Below, one piece after another: positions 9,232-19,099 of a stretch of 64,000 bases of DNA; the stretch's first letter is position 1; the number at the start of each line of letters is the position of its first letter. Source of the stretch: Paraburkholderia sp. CNPSo 3272 (GTDB taxonomy: Bacteria; Pseudomonadota; Gammaproteobacteria; Burkholderiales; Burkholderiaceae); the NCBI RefSeq assembly GCF_024206495.1, contig NZ_JAMBPQ010000033.1, positions 1 through 64,000 on the forward strand. The letters run 5' to 3'. Position numbers and translations under genes: made by a program. The notes beneath the pieces were generated by a model that worked only from the letters and a program-made list of their open reading frames with translations, did not search any database and was not told where the DNA came from.

Positions 9232-9990
9232 TCATCCAGAACGGAACCCGCAGTTGCGCGTAATCCGACTCGCTGCACCCAGTATCGCGCTGATCACATC
9301 TTTCAGATCGAGGTCGGGGCTGAAATGCATTGAGTATGCGACGCTGATCGCTGCCCGCACCTGTCCGCTGACGTCTCCGACGGGAGCGCCAACTGACGAG
9401 ATGCCCTCGACCTGTTCGTCCTCAATCAACACATATCCGTCAGTCCGGATCCTGTGCAAAGACGCGACGAGTTGCTCCGGGTCAGTAATTGTCTTGGCCG
9501 TGCTCTGCTCCAGCGGTTCCGTTCGGAGCAGTTCCAGCGCCTTCTCGTCAGGAAAAGACGAAAGGATAGCCTTACCGATGGCCGTGTTGTGCAAACCAAT
9601 TGGCGACCCGGGAAGCACCCTGACGGTGACCGGTCTCTTTCCGTCGATACAAAGCAAGTACATCGGGGTCTTGTCCTGGAGTACTCCCAGATAGCCGTCG
9701 ATGCGCATGCTGTCCGCCAAGTGCTGGAGTTCTTTGCGGGCCTCGAGCAGCAGCGTGTCCCGAGCCATCAGCCCTGCGCCCATATTCAGGGTTTGATACC
9801 CAGTACTGTACTGCCTGGTCACAGGGTCGCGCCGCAAATAGTGCTTTTCCGTCAGCGTGTTGAGCAGACGTTGAACGATCGCCGGACTTAGCCCGAGCTG
9901 ACGCGATATCTCACGGGTACCCAAGGGTTCCTGCGACGCATTGAGCAACTCCATTACGTCGAGGCCTCGTTCAAGTGACTGGATCTTCAT
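9232..9990 (-). CDS. IclR-family transcriptional regulator, copy 1
   Basis: An IclR regulator of about 252 residues. The winged HTH is at about 5-60 (QSLERGLDVMELLNASQEPL, then ISRQLGLSPAIVQRLLNTL). The effector-binding domain is at about 75-250 (GSPIGLHNTAIGKAILSSF and IRTDGYVLIEDEQVEGISSV). The start at 9990 is preferred because the paralogue at 30117 begins at the equivalent MKSQSLERG and the bases just upstream are conserved between copies. An in-frame ATG at 10053 overlaps the stop codon of the preceding gene (TAATG) and could instead add 21 residues through translational coupling. It lies directly downstream of an M24-family gene and probably regulates it. Confidence 0.9.
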   Translation of the reverse strand: MKIQSLERGLDVMELLNASQEPLGTREISRQLGLSPAIVQRLLNTLTEKHYLRRDPVTRQYSTGYQTLNMGAGLMARDTLLLEARKELQHLADSMRIDGYLGVLQDKTPMYLLCIDGKRPVTVRVLPGSPIGLHNTAIGKAILSSFPDEKALELLRTEPLEQSTAKTITDPEQLVASLHRIRTDGYVLIEDEQVEGISSVGAPVGDVSGQVRAAISVAYSMHFSPDLDLKDVISAILGAASRITRNCGFRSG

Positions 9991-10052
9991 TGAGATCTTG
10001 TCTATACGAAGGTTGATGGCCTGCAAACAGCCGGTGTGAGTCTGCTGATCCA

Positions 10053-11243
10053 TTACTTTACCTGATAGAGCTCCCGCGATGAACAGGTCAGCAGTTCGTG
10101 CCCGTCGTCCGTAATGATAGCTGTATCTTCAACCATCATGCCGCCCCAACCGAGCTCGTAGTACGGAGTCTCTACGCAGAACACCATGCCGGACTCAAGC
10201 AGCACGTCGGAGCCGGGAGCGATCGACGGAAATTCATGGGATTGCAAGCCGATACCGTGTCCGCAGTGATTCCGCTGATATTCCGGCAAAGCGCCTTTGC
10301 GAACGGCATCAATAGCGATGTTGAAAATGTCGCTAACCAACGCTCCGGGTCGCAATGTAGCAATTTGTGCCTGTTCGCCCGCCAGCAACGCCGCGTAGCG
10401 CTGAGCCTGTTCGTGAGACGGCGCGCCGACAGTCAGCGTGCGCGCCATGTCTGAGCAATACCCATTTACTGTACAACCGATGTCCATGCGCACGAGATCC
10501 CCGGCTTCGAGGCGTTTGTTGCGAGCATAGGCGTCAACGCGGGAACTGCGCTCGCCTGAAGTCACCACGACGAAGCGCGGGATGCCTCCCCCTCGAACGA
10601 TAGTACCGGTGATTTCGTGTGCAATATCGAGCTCGGTGACGCCAGCGCGGACCATCGGCACGACGGATTCGAGTGCCCTATCAGTAATGTGTGACGCGTG
10701 GCGAAGAAGGGCGAGCTCGGCTGGCAACTTCGTCGCGCGCGCGCGCTTCAGCGACGGTGCCCCGTTCTGGAAGGCTGCCTGTGGGAACTGCTGCCAGATT
10801 GCCCGCGTCAGCCTTTCGTCCCGCGTATCGAGGCCGGCTCGTACCCCACGGAGATCAAAGCTTCGCAAGGCGGACACCACCGTATCGACGTAATTTGCGC
10901 CTTGCGCGGGCATGTCCGCATAGCTCGCGACTCCCGCCGTTGCGCCCACATAGAAGGTGCCATATCGCCAGATGCAGGAGGCGTCATCCAATTGCTCGAG
11001 AGCGGCAGCTGCGTCGCTCGCGCCCGTAATCAGGACCACTCGATCGCGTGTGGCGATCGCTGCCTGCGCATACGGTCCGGCATCCTGGAGGATGCTTCGA
11101 TAGCCTGTCAGGTAGCCCACGTGAACGGGGTCCATGGTGATGATCACGTCAAGCTCTGGCGCGGTCGAGAAGAATTTCACCCTGCAGGCAGCGGCCAGGT
11201 CGGCGGTTTGTTGCTCAAGAAGCGCCAGGTCGGTGTAGCTCAT
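10053..11243 (-). CDS. M24-family Xaa-Pro peptidase / creatinase-like hydrolase, copy 1
   Basis: The 396-residue protein has the creatinase N-terminal domain (about 20-160, with VHVGYLTGYRSILQDAGPY) and the pita-bread M24 catalytic domain. Its dinuclear-metal ligands are visible: Asp in VRMDIGCTVNGYCSDMARTL, His in HCGHGIGLQSHEFP, Glu in VFCVETPYYELGWGG and Glu in MMVEDTAII. Family members cleave X-Pro peptides or small amidino/amide compounds, and the true substrate cannot be read from the sequence. The start ATG has a good GGAGG upstream. A paralogue of equal length at 28866-30056 is about 80% identical by eye. This copy lacks the operator-like palindrome seen in front of copy 2. Confidence 0.88.
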   Translation of the reverse strand: MSYTDLALLEQQTADLAAACRVKFFSTAPELDVIITMDPVHVGYLTGYRSILQDAGPYAQAAIATRDRVVLITGASDAAAALEQLDDASCIWRYGTFYVGATAGVASYADMPAQGANYVDTVVSALRSFDLRGVRAGLDTRDERLTRAIWQQFPQAAFQNGAPSLKRARATKLPAELALLRHASHITDRALESVVPMVRAGVTELDIAHEITGTIVRGGGIPRFVVVTSGERSSRVDAYARNKRLEAGDLVRMDIGCTVNGYCSDMARTLTVGAPSHEQAQRYAALLAGEQAQIATLRPGALVSDIFNIAIDAVRKGALPEYQRNHCGHGIGLQSHEFPSIAPGSDVLLESGMVFCVETPYYELGWGGMMVEDTAIITDDGHELLTCSSRELYQVK

Positions 11244-11585
11244 CGGTTCCTCCAGTTAAGGGCTTGATGCAAGCATGAGGGAATAAACTTCGGAGACACA
11301 ATCCCCGAGGAGCATTAGCCCAATGAGGCTGATACTGAAGTCATGCCATACCAGCGCCAGCATCAAACTTTGCCTCCACTGAGAGCCAATGAAGGGCGAC
11401 GCCACAACGAACATCTTTATTTTCGCCTTTCCCTAATCCCGTTCATTGACGGTGATCAATTCTCACGACCATTTTGCCAGGTACTATCGTCTCCGTCGTT
11501 CAATTTCCGTGAGCTTCAGGAAGATCCATCGCGAGATTCCACGCGTGCAAACCCAGCGACGCACGTCGCTTCGCCTTTGTCTCAT

Positions 11586-12470
11586 ATGCTAACCACTCGT
11601 TCTTCGGACAGACCTGCGTCGGCCTCACCGGATCGGCTTGCCAACGTCGCAGCCCTGTTCGGCTTACTGTCCATGCTTTGTGTGCAGTTTGGTGTCGCAC
11701 TGTCCGTGCCGACGATGGATGCGTTCGGTACGTTCAGCACGATCTGGCTCAGGCTTGCATGGGCGGCCGTCATCCTAGCGCTCGTCGTGCGTCCAAAGCT
11801 GCATCGTTACTCCTGGAGACACTGGGTCGCAGCTGGCGCACTGGGCATTGCAATGGCCGGGATGACGTTGTGCTTGTTCTCGGCAATCGAGCGAATACCG
11901 ATTGGCCTGACAGTTACGATCGCCTTCCTGGGCCCGCTGACGGTCGCCACGGCCAGCGCGCGGCGACTGCGGACCTTGGTCTGGTCGCTTCCCGCGGCTG
12001 CCGGCGTGCTGTTGCTTGCCCATGACTCCGCAGGGTGGATCGGCGACCCCATAGCCATGCTGCTCGCCGCAGGCGCCGGGGCCGGTTGGGGAAGCTACAT
12101 CGTATTGGTGAAGAAAGCCGGCACGCTCTTCAACGGACTCGAAGGCCTGTCAGTATCGCTCATAGTGGCTGCCTTGGCGGTCACGCCGTTTGGGATCGCT
12201 GAGAATCGTTTGCATGTCCCTCCCCTGCAGTTGGCCACGACGGCTGGGCTCTCGCTACTTGTACCGCTACTGCCCTATGCATTGGAAATGGTGGCTCTAA
12301 GGCACATGCCCGCCGCTTCGTTTGGCATTCTGATGAGCCTAGAACCGGCGATCGGTACACTAGCGGGCTTCGTGGTGCTTGATCAGGCGATGACAGCACT
12401 GCAACTCGCGGGCACTGCGCTCGTCCTCAGCGCGAGCGTCGCCGTGACTGTTAGACGACCTCAAACTTGA
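11586..12470 (+). CDS. EamA/RhtA-type amino-acid or metabolite exporter
   Basis: A 294-residue DMT-superfamily inner-membrane protein with about ten hydrophobic segments in two EamA repeats. The first repeat spans about 15-135 (VQFGVALSVPTMDAFG through GPLTVATASARR). The second spans about 150-285 (LEGLSVSLIVAALAV through GILMSLEPAIGTLAGFVVLD). The SLEPAIGTLAGF block is a typical EamA/RhtA signature. I chose the ATG at 11586 because the 81 codons upstream in frame are hydrophilic and unlike the family. It is divergent from the M24/IclR pair, with about 340 bp between them. The IS701 remnant begins only about 10 bp after the stop, so the original downstream neighbour is lost. Confidence 0.85.
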   Translation: MLTTRSSDRPASASPDRLANVAALFGLLSMLCVQFGVALSVPTMDAFGTFSTIWLRLAWAAVILALVVRPKLHRYSWRHWVAAGALGIAMAGMTLCLFSAIERIPIGLTVTIAFLGPLTVATASARRLRTLVWSLPAAAGVLLLAHDSAGWIGDPIAMLLAAGAGAGWGSYIVLVKKAGTLFNGLEGLSVSLIVAALAVTPFGIAENRLHVPPLQLATTAGLSLLVPLLPYALEMVALRHMPAASFGILMSLEPAIGTLAGFVVLDQAMTALQLAGTALVLSASVAVTVRRPQT

Positions 12471-12483
12471 AGTGGAACCGCCG

Positions 12484-13328
12484 AGGTAAAGTTCGCGACC
12501 AAGACTGAGATTGCTCTGCAACAGATGAAAACGCTGCTGGCCTCTGGCGCGCCCAGGTATTGCGTGTTAGCGGATGCCGGCTACGGGGTGGATAACGCGT
12601 TTCGCCAGCGTCTGAGCGATCTGGGCTTGCCCTACGTGGTCGGTATCACCTCGGCGGTCGTGGTCTGGCCGCCGGCGGTGCCGCGGCGCACGCGCAGTCG
12701 ACAACCGGCGAACGTCAAGGACCTGGCGCATTCGCTGCCTTCTGCCGCCTTCCAGACGATCAGTTGGCGCGAAGGTTCGAACGCAACGCTCAGTGGACGT
12801 TTTGCAGCCGTGCGTGTGCGTCATGCCGGCGGCAATAGCGGCAAGGCGCGTCTGCGGCCCGAGCAGTGGCTGCTCATCGAGTGGCCACCTGGAGACGCTG
12901 ACCCATTGAAGTACTTCCTGTCGACCCTTCCGGCTGACGTTGCACTGGAAGAACTCGTCGCCCAGGCACACATGCGCTGGCGTATCGAACGCGACTACCA
13001 GGATTTGAAGCAGGAGCTGGGGCTCGGGCATTACGAAGGCCGAGGATGGCGAGGCTTCCACCACCATGCCACGCTAAGTATCGCGGCGTACGGGTTCCTC
13101 GTCTCTGAACGACTTACTGCCGGCGCTTCCGTCAGCGCCAAAAAAACTTCGCTTCCCGCCAGGCGCCTTCGCTTCCTGCGGATTACATCCCACTGGGGAG
13201 CCCTGCGCGCACAGCGCCACGTGGCTGATTCGATCACCACGATTCGTCATCAACTCAGCTTCCTGTTGATCGCAAGACTCGCAATGTGTCCATACTGCCA
13301 CCGACGAAATCAAAGGTTTATCTTATGA
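12484..13328 (+). pseudogene. IS701-type transposase, 5'-truncated
   Basis: The reading frame is open from about 12486 (VKFATKTEIALQQM) and contains RYCVLADAGYGVDNAFRQRL with the second catalytic Asp. The glutamate block is VAQAHMRWRIERDYQDLKQE, followed by LGLGHYEGRGWRGFHHHATL. It ends RNQRFIL and stop at 13328. This is the DDE superfamily endonuclease of IS701 elements. The N-terminal third with the first Asp is absent, so the element cannot move by itself. Confidence 0.8.
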
Positions 13329-13684
13329 CACAGTAAGATTTCTATGGGGCATTGGAAGTCAAGCCCTTTTACGATGTGCTTTCCTCGATTCGACGACCTC
13401 CGTTTGAGATTCTGAGATATCTGTTTCTGTTCGGATTCCTTTGTATGTGACTGCTCTTCAGCAAGTTAGAGGCCGGAGTGTCTGATATCCGGGCGGTCTG
13501 CCCGGTGTAACTTCTATCCGTGCCGGCATCAGGCCGGTCACCACATACCGCATGCGCAGAGCGCTGGGACCACTCCGTTACCAACGCACCCCATCTAAAA
13601 CTACGGTTACCCGCCGGGCAACCCTCTTACTGTCCGGGTGCGCAAACCTGTCTGCCCTGTGTTCAATGACTGTCGTCGCTCAGG
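13329..13684. other. IS flanking sequence, no gene recognised
   Basis: About 355 bases between the IS701 stop and the 3' end of the IS110 gene. It probably holds the right end of the IS701 element and the non-coding terminal region of the IS110. Several short imperfect inverted repeats occur (for example GGGCGGTCTGCCC near 13490). No coding sequence is recognised. Confidence 0.4.
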
Positions 13685-14805
13685 TTAAAGCTCCGCCGCT
13701 GCCACCAGTTTGAGCTTTGCCCCTGCCGGAATCTCGCCATGTTCGAGATAGCGCCATATTACGATTGCAAGACGGCGCGCAAGCGCGACAATGCCGATGC
13801 GTCGCGAACGCTTCCCCGCACCGCCAAAGCGCTGGTTGAACCATTTGCTCAGCTCGCTGGCCGGCTGGAAGCGTAGCCAGCTCCATGCAAGCTCCACCAT
13901 CAGCCACCGCACCCGCTTGTTGCCCGCCTTGCTGATGCCCTGTTCGACTTCACTGGTGCCGCTTGCATAGGGCGTTGGCGCCAGGCCCAGGCAGCCGGCG
14001 CGCTCGCGGCGATTGGCAAACCGCCGCCATCCAAACAGTTCCTTCACGAGTGTCCACGCACTGCCGGTGCCAATGCCTGCCAGCCGTGCCAGCCCGGCAA
14101 TGGCCGGTTGCCCGCCGTTGCGCACCTGACGGGCCTGCGTTGTCTCAAGCGTCCTGATCTGCCGGGCGACAAGAGCGAGTCGCTCGATCTCACGTTCAAT
14201 CTCGGCGCGCAGGTCCGGCAGGAGTTGCGCAGCGTGCGGCCCACCAGCCTCCCCAGGTGCGTCCACCGATGTGTTCAGTGCGCAGGTTGTGCAGCACGAG
14301 CAGCGAGCGGACACGGTTGCTGTGCGCCGTGCGCTCCTGCCGAAGGCGGCCGAGTTCCCGATGCACGCGTCGCTCATCTTCCTGCTCAGGGCTCGGGATA
14401 CGTGCGATCGCCCATAGCCGCCGCTCGCCTGCGTGGTAGCGCATCAGCATCGAGAGCAGCCGGTCGGCGTCGAGCCGGTCGGTCTTCGCGCGGCGTGCCC
14501 GCCGGCTTACCTCGATGCTGGCAGGGTCCACCACCAGGTTGGAGATCCCTTGCGCGCTCGCCCAGCGGTGCAGCCAGAAACCATCACGTCCGGCCTCGTA
14601 GCAGCTGCGAACCGGAGCGTCGTCGGGCAGGCGGCAGCGCACCTTCGCTCTCGCAATCGCCTTCAGGACTGCCGCGGTATCGCCGGCAGCCACCGTACAC
14701 CGGCTCGGCGAGCGAACGCCGTCGCCAAGACAAAGCTTCCAGCTCCTGTCGCCCAACTCAAAGGCGACATACAACGAGCCGACCACCTTTGCATCCTGTC
14801 CATTA
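13685..14805 (-). pseudogene. IS110-family transposase, interrupted by IS21 and frameshifted
   Basis: On the minus strand the gene begins with ATG GCC CG at 17459-17452, outside the inserted IS21, and resumes at 14805 to give MARNGQDAKVVGSLYVAF. The N-terminal DEDD domain (YVAFELGDRSWKL, EAGRDGFWLHRW, KTDRLDADRLLSML) is followed by a one-base frame change near 14235-14260. The C-terminal transposase_20 domain continues in another frame (GGQPAIAGLARLAGIGTGSA, then GLAPTPYASGTSEVEQGIS) to the stop at 13685. Two independent lesions make this copy dead. Confidence 0.9.
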
Positions 14806-14895
14806 CGGGCTGTCACGGGGCGGCGTAATCGAGCCGGGGATGGGCGGCGTAATGGAGCCAGCAGAAACGGGGGTAAAGCGCAGATTCGAACGGGC

Positions 14896-15684
14896 TCAAG
14901 AATGCGGTTTTTTGCCCGATTTGGCAACCGCGTTTTCACTGCTCGCCGGCATCGGTTTGGGCTTGCGGAAGCTCTCGCCCTCGATCACGACTCGATAGGC
15001 GCCGTGGCGTAGCCGGTCCGGCGTCGCGGCACCCAGGATGCGGTTGTCGGGGAACGCATCACCCCATTCACTCAGATCTAAATTCGACGTGACGATCGAA
15101 GCCGCGCGCTCATATCTGGCGGCGATCAGGTCGTGGAGGTCTTCGTCGTGCGGTGGGTGCAGCGGTTTGACGGCGAAGTCGTCGATGATGAGCAGCGGCA
15201 CACGCACGAACTGCTGGAACTTGCGCTCGTACAGGCCCGTGGCGCGGGCCGCGTGCAGCTTCTTGAGCAGATCTGTCTGTGAGATGAACAGCACGTCACG
15301 CCCTTGCCGGGCCGCGCAGTGGCCCAGTGCCTGCGCCAGATGTGACTTGCCGACGCCTGTTCCGCCGACCAGCAAGACACAGACCTTCTCGTCGATGTAG
15401 CGGCCGGTAGCGAGATCGTGGATATAGATCCGGTTGAGCTTGGGCACCAGATCGAAGTTGAACGTCTCGAGCGTCTTGCCCATCGCGAAGCCGGCACGGG
15501 CAAGTCGTACGCCCAGCTTCTTCGTGTCGCGTCGCGCGATTTCATCGTGCAGCAGCATGGCGAGGAACTCGGTGTAGGCAAGCTGCCCGTCGATGACTTC
15601 GCGGTTTCGCTGTTCGAGCGAGTCGAGGATACCGGAGAGGCGCAGCTGCTTGAGGATAGTGTTCAGTTCGGGGCTCGGATTCAT
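14896..15684 (-). CDS. istB: IS21 helper ATPase IstB
   Basis: A 262-residue DnaC-like AAA+ ATPase. It has Walker A GGTGVGKSHLAQAL at about 107-120, Walker B VPLLIIDDFAVKPL at about 166-178, and the sensor region IVTSNLDLSEWGDAF. IstB assists IstA in target selection and transposition. It lies 7 bp after the istA stop in the same operon, as is usual for IS21 elements. Length and motifs are complete. Confidence 0.95.
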   Translation of the reverse strand: MNPSPELNTILKQLRLSGILDSLEQRNREVIDGQLAYTEFLAMLLHDEIARRDTKKLGVRLARAGFAMGKTLETFNFDLVPKLNRIYIHDLATGRYIDEKVCVLLVGGTGVGKSHLAQALGHCAARQGRDVLFISQTDLLKKLHAARATGLYERKFQQFVRVPLLIIDDFAVKPLHPPHDEDLHDLIAARYERAASIVTSNLDLSEWGDAFPDNRILGAATPDRLRHGAYRVVIEGESFRKPKPMPASSENAVAKSGKKPHS

Positions 15685-15691
15685 GGCCGGC

Positions 15692-17230
15692 TCAATGGAT
15701 CAGAAGGGATTGAAGGTCGCGGCCGAAGCGGCCACCGTTCACGTAGGTGTCGGTGGGCGCCGCCGTGGTCGATGGCGTCGCAGCCTCGCTGTCGAGCCCC
15801 TTGTCGAGGATCGTCTTGATGGTGCGATACTGGGGGCTGGAGAACGCGAGCGCACGCTCGCACGCGGCGTTCAGGCGCACATCGCCAACCTGCTCGCGCA
15901 GCCTCACGATGCCCTGTGCGCCGCGCAGGTTCTCAAGCACCGTGTTGTTGAACATCGCGAGGATGACGGCATGGCAGGCAGGCCCGATATCCTTCGCACG
16001 CGCCAGGCACCACTGGGGATCGTGCTCGAGCCAGGCCTGTGGCTCGGGCGGCTGGTGGTCGCGCACGGTGTGGCGGTCCCCCGGCTTGCGTAGCCTTGGA
16101 TGGGTTGCGACGAGCTCGTGCCGGTGGAACGCCTGCACGACCGTGTCGGTGGCCTTGAGCCATAGCTGCTTGCAGACCAGCGTGAAGGGCACTGAGTACA
16201 GCGCCTTCTTGTAGACAACGTGGCCGTCCGTATGCACCTTGACCTCGGACCACACGGCCAGTACTGGCGGCACCAGGCGCGTGAGCAGCGGCCGCTCGAT
16301 CGCGAAACGCGTGAGCGGTTGCTCGTGTGTAGTGCCGTGATCGCGCACGCCGGCCTGCTGCAGGATCCTCTCGCGCAACTGACGGTTCGCATCGGCCAGA
16401 TCGCGGAACTCGCGTAGTGGTACGATGGACTTCTTGACGTACTTGACTCCGGATTCAACGATTCCCTTCTTGGCTGGGTCGTGCGGCGGACATGGGTCGA
16501 TGCGGAAACCATATGCTTCGGCGAGCCCCGCGTAGGAACGCTGGACTTCGGGGCTATGCATGCAGTGCCGGATGATTGTGCACTTGGCGTTGTCGATCGT
16601 CACCCGGGAAGGACAGCCCCCGAACCATTCAAAGGCGCGGCGATGACAGGCCAGCCACGTCTCGACGGTCTGGTCCAGTACAACCTCGGCGTACTGATGC
16701 CGGGACCAGCACAGGGTCATGACGAAGATCCACGTCTTGAGCGGGATACCGGACTCGTGCGTGAGCACGGGGCCGGCGCCGAAATCAACCTGGGCGGCTT
16801 CGGCGGGGGCGAACTCGAGGATCGTCGTCGCCTTGACGACGCGTTCGGCCGCAATCCGGCGCAGCATGCGTTTAACGGCGTCGTAACTGCCGGTATAGCC
16901 GTGATTACGCTGAAGGGCTGCATGGATTGTGGTGCCCTGGACGCCGGCGTCGAGCCACTCGCGAACCTGCTCGCGGTACGGCTCCACCGTGGGGATGCTA
17001 CTGCGTGGCACCTGTCTCGGTACGCCGTTGAGGACGCTCGCGATCTCTGCGTCTTCCGGCATGGGCTGCGCCGGATCGAGCCAGCCTCGCGTCTGGGCTT
17101 CCTGCCGTAGTGCTGCGAGCTTGGCTCGGCCCATCAGGCGTCGCCGCGCGATGTCGCGGTCGGAATCACCGCGCCGCATGCGCACGAGGATGTGACGATA
17201 TTCGAACAACTCAAACCTCCTGTTGGCCAT
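15692..17230 (-). CDS. istA: IS21 transposase IstA
   Basis: A DDE transposase of about 512 residues. It has an N-terminal HTH region (HILVRMRRGDSDRDIARRRL) and an integrase core with VDFGAGPVLTHESG, ECF-like CPSRVTIDNAKCTI, and PPHDPAKKGIVESGVKYVKK for the three catalytic acids. A C-terminal Mu-type domain follows (VYKKALYSVPFTL). I start at the ATG at 17230 (MANRRFELF) because GGAG lies just upstream of it; a longer start at 17245 lacks a ribosome site. It is complete and probably functional. Confidence 0.95.
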   Translation of the reverse strand: MANRRFELFEYRHILVRMRRGDSDRDIARRRLMGRAKLAALRQEAQTRGWLDPAQPMPEDAEIASVLNGVPRQVPRSSIPTVEPYREQVREWLDAGVQGTTIHAALQRNHGYTGSYDAVKRMLRRIAAERVVKATTILEFAPAEAAQVDFGAGPVLTHESGIPLKTWIFVMTLCWSRHQYAEVVLDQTVETWLACHRRAFEWFGGCPSRVTIDNAKCTIIRHCMHSPEVQRSYAGLAEAYGFRIDPCPPHDPAKKGIVESGVKYVKKSIVPLREFRDLADANRQLRERILQQAGVRDHGTTHEQPLTRFAIERPLLTRLVPPVLAVWSEVKVHTDGHVVYKKALYSVPFTLVCKQLWLKATDTVVQAFHRHELVATHPRLRKPGDRHTVRDHQPPEPQAWLEHDPQWCLARAKDIGPACHAVILAMFNNTVLENLRGAQGIVRLREQVGDVRLNAACERALAFSSPQYRTIKTILDKGLDSEAATPSTTAAPTDTYVNGGRFGRDLQSLLIH

Positions 17231-17300
17231 AGGCGCTCCGTTCAAATGAACGAAGCGTACCGACTTGGAAAGTTCGAATTGCGCTTGTGCCCGCTACCGC

Positions 17301-17444
17301 TGGCTTCTACACGCCGCCCGATGGGTGGCTCCTTTACGCCGCCCATGAGGTGGCTCGATTACGCCGCCCCTGGACTGGCTCCATTACGCCGCCCATCAAG
17401 TGGCCCGATTACGCCGCCCCCGAATTGGCTCTATAACGCCGCCC
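17301..17444 (+). repeat. six IS21 terminal repeats with 25-bp period
   Basis: Copies of a motif of about 20 bp, TGGCTCxATTACGCCGCCCC, begin at 17301, 17326, 17351, 17376, 17401 and 17426, exactly 25 bp apart. The sixth lies next to the element end at 17451. Two inverted copies lie at the other end (14815-14865). Multiple terminal repeats are known transposase-binding sites of IS21 elements, but six evenly phased copies is unusually many. The copies diverge mainly at the two bases after TGGCTC. Confidence 0.9.
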
Positions 17445-17682
17445 GCTGACACGGGCCATGCCGGACGTGTCCATTTGCGTGCTCCCATGAAGAAAACGGT
17501 TTGCACATTCCGTTTTACTCCTCAGGCTTCGTTTCTGCTGCCCTCATAGACAGTATGACTTTCGCTGCGCACGAAGCTGACCGCCGCGCGGAGGTGAAGC
17601 GCGGGTTAGCAACGAATGCCAGAGCCGCAAGAGTATGGTCTAAGCCAATACTCAACAACCTGTTTCCGGCACGGAGGTCAGC

Positions 17683-18810
17683 GTGAAAAACGATAGCACG
17701 GTATTTGTCGGCCTGGACGTCCACAAGGATTCGATTATGGTCGCGTATTCGGCCGGATTAGGAGAGGTAGAAGTCCTTGGCAAAATTGGAACGCGAGCGG
17801 CTGATATCGATCGTTTGTGCAAACGCATGCAGTCAAAAGCGTCGAACGTCGTATTTGTCTACGAGGCCGGACCGTGCGGCTATGGCCTTCATCGCCAGTT
17901 GACCGCGAAGGGGTACCCCTGCATGGTCTGCGCGCCGTCACTGATTCCCCGCAAGCCCGGCGAGCGGGTCAAGACCGACCGCCGCGATGCGGCGAAACTG
18001 GTACGCGCACTTCGAGCTGGAGATCTGTCGCCCGTGCACGTGCCCACCGTCGAGGACGAAGCGTTTCGTGACCTGGTCCGCACCTGGGGCGCCGCCAAAC
18101 AGGATCTGAAGCAGGCCAGGCAACGTCTCAAAGCCTTCCTGCTCGTCCACGATGTGCGCTATACCGGGCGCGCCGACTGGGGGCCGGCACACCGGCGCTG
18201 GATCAGCAGTTACTCGTTCGATTCGCACTGGCAGCAGCTTGCGTTCGAGGAGTATCGCCGGACCATTGAAGACCGCCTCGCGCAGTGCGAACGACTCGAG
18301 ACGGCCTTGCGCGAGATGGCGCCACAATGGCGTTTCTATCCGGTGGTCAAAGCGCTCCAGGCGCTACGTGGCATTCAGTTCACCAGCGCCATCGGCTTGC
18401 TTGCCGAGCTCGGTGATCTGTCACGCTTCGATCACCCGCGGCAGCTCACTGCATGGCTTGGTCTGACGCCATCCGAACATTCCTCGGGCCAGAGACGCAG
18501 GCTGGGCAGCATCACGAAGGCCGGCAACGGCCATGCGCGTCACCTGCTGGTTGAAGCGGCATGGTCATACCGTCACCCGGCCAAGGTAAGCGCCGTCATC
18601 CAGCGACGCCATGAAGGACTGCCCAAGGCCATCATCGATCGCGCGTGGGATGCACAGTTGCGGCTGTGCAAGCGGTATCGCAGGCTGGTCGCACGTGGCA
18701 AGCATTCCAACGTCGCCGTAATCGCGATTGCACGCGAGCTGGCCGCATTCGTCTGGGAAATCGCGCGAATGACCTCAAATCCGCCCGAGTGGAAAACACA
18801 GGCGCACTGA
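17683..18810 (+). CDS. IS110-family transposase, apparently intact
   Basis: The 375-residue protein has an N-terminal RuvC-like DEDD domain: FVGLDVHKDSIMVAY (first Asp), VFVYEAGPCGYGLHRQL (Glu) and VKTDRRDAAKLVRAL (Asp pair). The C-terminal transposase_20 domain (LRGIQFTSAIGLLAELGDLS, then QLTAWLGLTPSEHSS) carries the conserved Ser. It starts at a GTG at 17683 with GGAGGT eight bases upstream. All catalytic residues are present. It lies just beyond the outer fragment of the IS21-interrupted IS110 gene. The flanks to 18,980 are non-coding IS ends. Confidence 0.92.
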   Translation: MKNDSTVFVGLDVHKDSIMVAYSAGLGEVEVLGKIGTRAADIDRLCKRMQSKASNVVFVYEAGPCGYGLHRQLTAKGYPCMVCAPSLIPRKPGERVKTDRRDAAKLVRALRAGDLSPVHVPTVEDEAFRDLVRTWGAAKQDLKQARQRLKAFLLVHDVRYTGRADWGPAHRRWISSYSFDSHWQQLAFEEYRRTIEDRLAQCERLETALREMAPQWRFYPVVKALQALRGIQFTSAIGLLAELGDLSRFDHPRQLTAWLGLTPSEHSSGQRRRLGSITKAGNGHARHLLVEAAWSYRHPAKVSAVIQRRHEGLPKAIIDRAWDAQLRLCKRYRRLVARGKHSNVAVIAIARELAAFVWEIARMTSNPPEWKTQAH

Positions 18811-19099
18811 TAGCCGCACCAATGCGAATTCAAAATCCAACGGAAGGAACTGTCTGCTGAGGACGGCGCAGCACGGTCCGTGAACAATCCGCGAAGATAC
18901 TACGAGACGGCCTCACGGCCAGACTCTCGGACATAGAGCGCGGCAGGTTCACAAGACGGCACCCTGTAATGTGGTAACCAACCCACGGATATCAGCCGGA
19001 TCCACCGTCGACGTTACAGGCTGCGCCGCCCTCAGCGGATTCACCGAAAAGCGAAAAGACGCTCACAACAAAACCTTGTGGTACTTGACAGCAAAAGTC

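Larger units (their letters stand above)
14811..17451. mobile_element. complete IS21-family element inserted in an IS110 gene
   Basis: The element is 2,641 bp with near-matching ends: TGTCACGGGGCGGCGTAATC at the left and TGTCAGCGGGCGGCGTTATA at the right on the opposite strand. It is flanked by a 5-bp direct repeat CGGGC at 14806-14810 and 17452-17456. Removing the element and one repeat restores the IS110 start (MARNGQD), which proves the insertion point. It encodes istA and istB on the minus strand and carries several copies of the terminal motif TGGCTCxxTTACGCCGCCC at its ends. All features look intact, so it may be active. Confidence 0.95.

Noticed and set aside
17301..17444. Regularly spaced repeats resembling a small CRISPR array
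   Set aside because: The period is 25 bp with only about 5 bp between repeat units, there are no spacer-length unique segments, and the repeats match the ends of an IS21 element with target duplications.
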